DNA of 44,793 nt from Bacteroidaceae bacterium (GTDB taxonomy: Bacteria > Bacteroidota > Bacteroidia > Bacteroidales > Bacteroidaceae). The stretch lies in NCBI GenBank assembly GCA_017556585.1, contig JAFYMP010000019.1, forward strand, positions 1-44,793. Reading direction: 5' to 3'. Positions 43,973 through 44,793 of this stretch are shown piece by piece. The position numbers were made by a program, and so were the translations under genes. A model generated the notes under the pieces. That model did not search any database. It saw nothing but the letters and a program-made list of their open reading frames with translations, and had not been told where the DNA came from. Every line of letters starts with the position of its first letter. The stretch's first letter is position 1.

Positions 43973-44793
43973 ATGAACATTAAAAATGTGACTAAAAAAA
44001 TCCTGCTAGTGGTCTGTTCCATAGCATTGGTAGGAGGAATGTTCTCTTCTTGTAAGGACAACACAGAAGACATCATGGCAAATGTAAACACTCAGACATC
44101 TGAGTTGAATAATTTGCTTGACAAGCAAAAAGCGGCCTTAGAGAAATTAGATCAGGCTCTGGAAGACAGCATTGACGCTGTAAACAGCAATATTGATGAT
44201 TTACATCAGGAATTGCACGATTCTATCGACGCCCTAAAGAATACAGACACAGACCTTTTAAACAAAATCAACAACAACAACAAATTAATTGGCGATTTGC
44301 AGGCTGAATTGGATTCATTGGCAGATGCTTGTCCTACATACCTATGGAGCGACAGCCTTAAGACTGCATACGATTTAGCAGCTGCTAATGCTGTTCTTGC
44401 AGCTAAAAACGCAGCCGACATCTTGGAATTACAGAAGAAAGATGAGCAGATTGAACAGGCTTTGGTTGACTCAATTCTCGCAGTTAAAGAATATGCAGAT
44501 TCATTGCACCAGGCTGCAAAAGATTATGCAGACGAGGCTACAGCAATTGTAAATGCTAAGATTGACAGTCTTGATAATGCATTAGATATAGAACTTGCTG
44601 CACTTGAAGAAGCATATCAGGAAGCCGATTCATTGCTTCAGGACCAGCTCGATTCATTGAAACAGGATTTAGAAGATCTTGAAGAGCGCGTAGCTGCAAA
44701 CGAAGAGGCTATTGCAGAGTTACAGGACAAAGTTGACGATCTTGAAGACGCACTTGCAAAGATGGCAACAGGTATCATTGTTCAGGGTGTTGA
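43973..44793 (+). CDS. Coiled-coil surface lipoprotein (3' end cut by window)
   Basis: An open frame of 273 codons runs off the right edge. The signal peptide ends in a lipobox with Cys27 (GMFSSC), followed by KDNTEDI, acidic like a surface-export signal. From residue 30 onward it is heptad-patterned, with recurring DSL(D/H) and Ala-rich stretches. The last residues, LAKMATGIIVQGV, resemble the coiled-coil to beta-domain junction of the 1131-residue lipoprotein at 29630-33025. The two are therefore likely paralogues in architecture. Function is unknown. Confidence 0.85.
   Translation, partial: MNIKNVTKKILLVVCSIALVGGMFSSCKDNTEDIMANVNTQTSELNNLLDKQKAALEKLDQALEDSIDAVNSNIDDLHQELHDSIDALKNTDTDLLNKINNNNKLIGDLQAELDSLADACPTYLWSDSLKTAYDLAAANAVLAAKNAADILELQKKDEQIEQALVDSILAVKEYADSLHQAAKDYADEATAIVNAKIDSLDNALDIELAALEEAYQEADSLLQDQLDSLKQDLEDLEERVAANEEAIAELQDKVDDLEDALAKMATGIIVQGV

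Overview
The window comes from a member of the Bacteroidales (phylum Bacteroidota). The evidence is the promoter pattern seen again and again (-33 TTTG, about 19-20 bases, -7 TAnnTTTG), the mostly absent Shine-Dalgarno sequences, and lineage-typical genes: a PorT-like barrel, a Wzi-family capsule protein, surface lipoproteins with acidic residues after the lipobox Cys, and a Bacteroides-type tyrosine recombinase. I cannot assign a genus.

Left part (1-18550, all minus strand). The first bases are the 5' tip of a 16S rRNA gene that runs off the left edge. It has its own promoter and a boxA-like leader element. Immediately upstream lies the complete str-S10-spc-alpha ribosomal protein cluster, read from rpsL to rplQ: rpsL-rpsG-fusA, rpsJ-rplC-D-W-B-rpsS-rplV-rpsC-rplP-rpmC-rpsQ, rplN-X-E-rpsN-H-rplF-R-rpsE-rpmD-rplO-secY, then map-infA-rpmJ-rpsM-K-D-rpoA-rplQ. 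tuf is absent. I find one consensus promoter, ahead of rpsL, and a terminator after rplQ.

Middle part (18550-29630). A DUF3467 gene sits upstream of rpsL. It is followed by a xylE-like pentose:H+ symporter and a secreted modular GH51 arabinofuranosidase (plus strand), asd (minus), tcdA and a lolD-like ATPase (plus), and a minus-strand envelope operon rfbC-rfbD-wzi-lipoprotein that supplies late dTDP-L-rhamnose steps and a capsule-assembly outer-membrane protein.

Central highlight (29630-34508). A 1131-residue coiled-coil surface lipoprotein gene is preceded by a ~344-bp segment bounded by 27-bp inverted repeats. Inside is one consensus promoter that points away from the lipoprotein, and a tyrosine recombinase gene starts 47 bp beyond the far repeat. 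This looks like a self-contained phase-variation cassette captured in the OFF orientation. The far repeat is embedded in a hairpin plus T-run that would terminate the OFF transcript at once.

Right part (34635-44793). rplS with its own promoter, a PorT-like barrel gene, a 2x[4Fe-4S] ferredoxin, a second GH51 enzyme, an aspC-type aminotransferase and a long LptF/LptG permease in one operon, a START-like gene, and a tRNA with anticodon CAU followed by three tandem ~101-bp repeats that each carry a terminator hairpin. An outer-membrane barrel gene follows, and the window ends inside a second coiled-coil lipoprotein of the same architecture as the phase-variable candidate.
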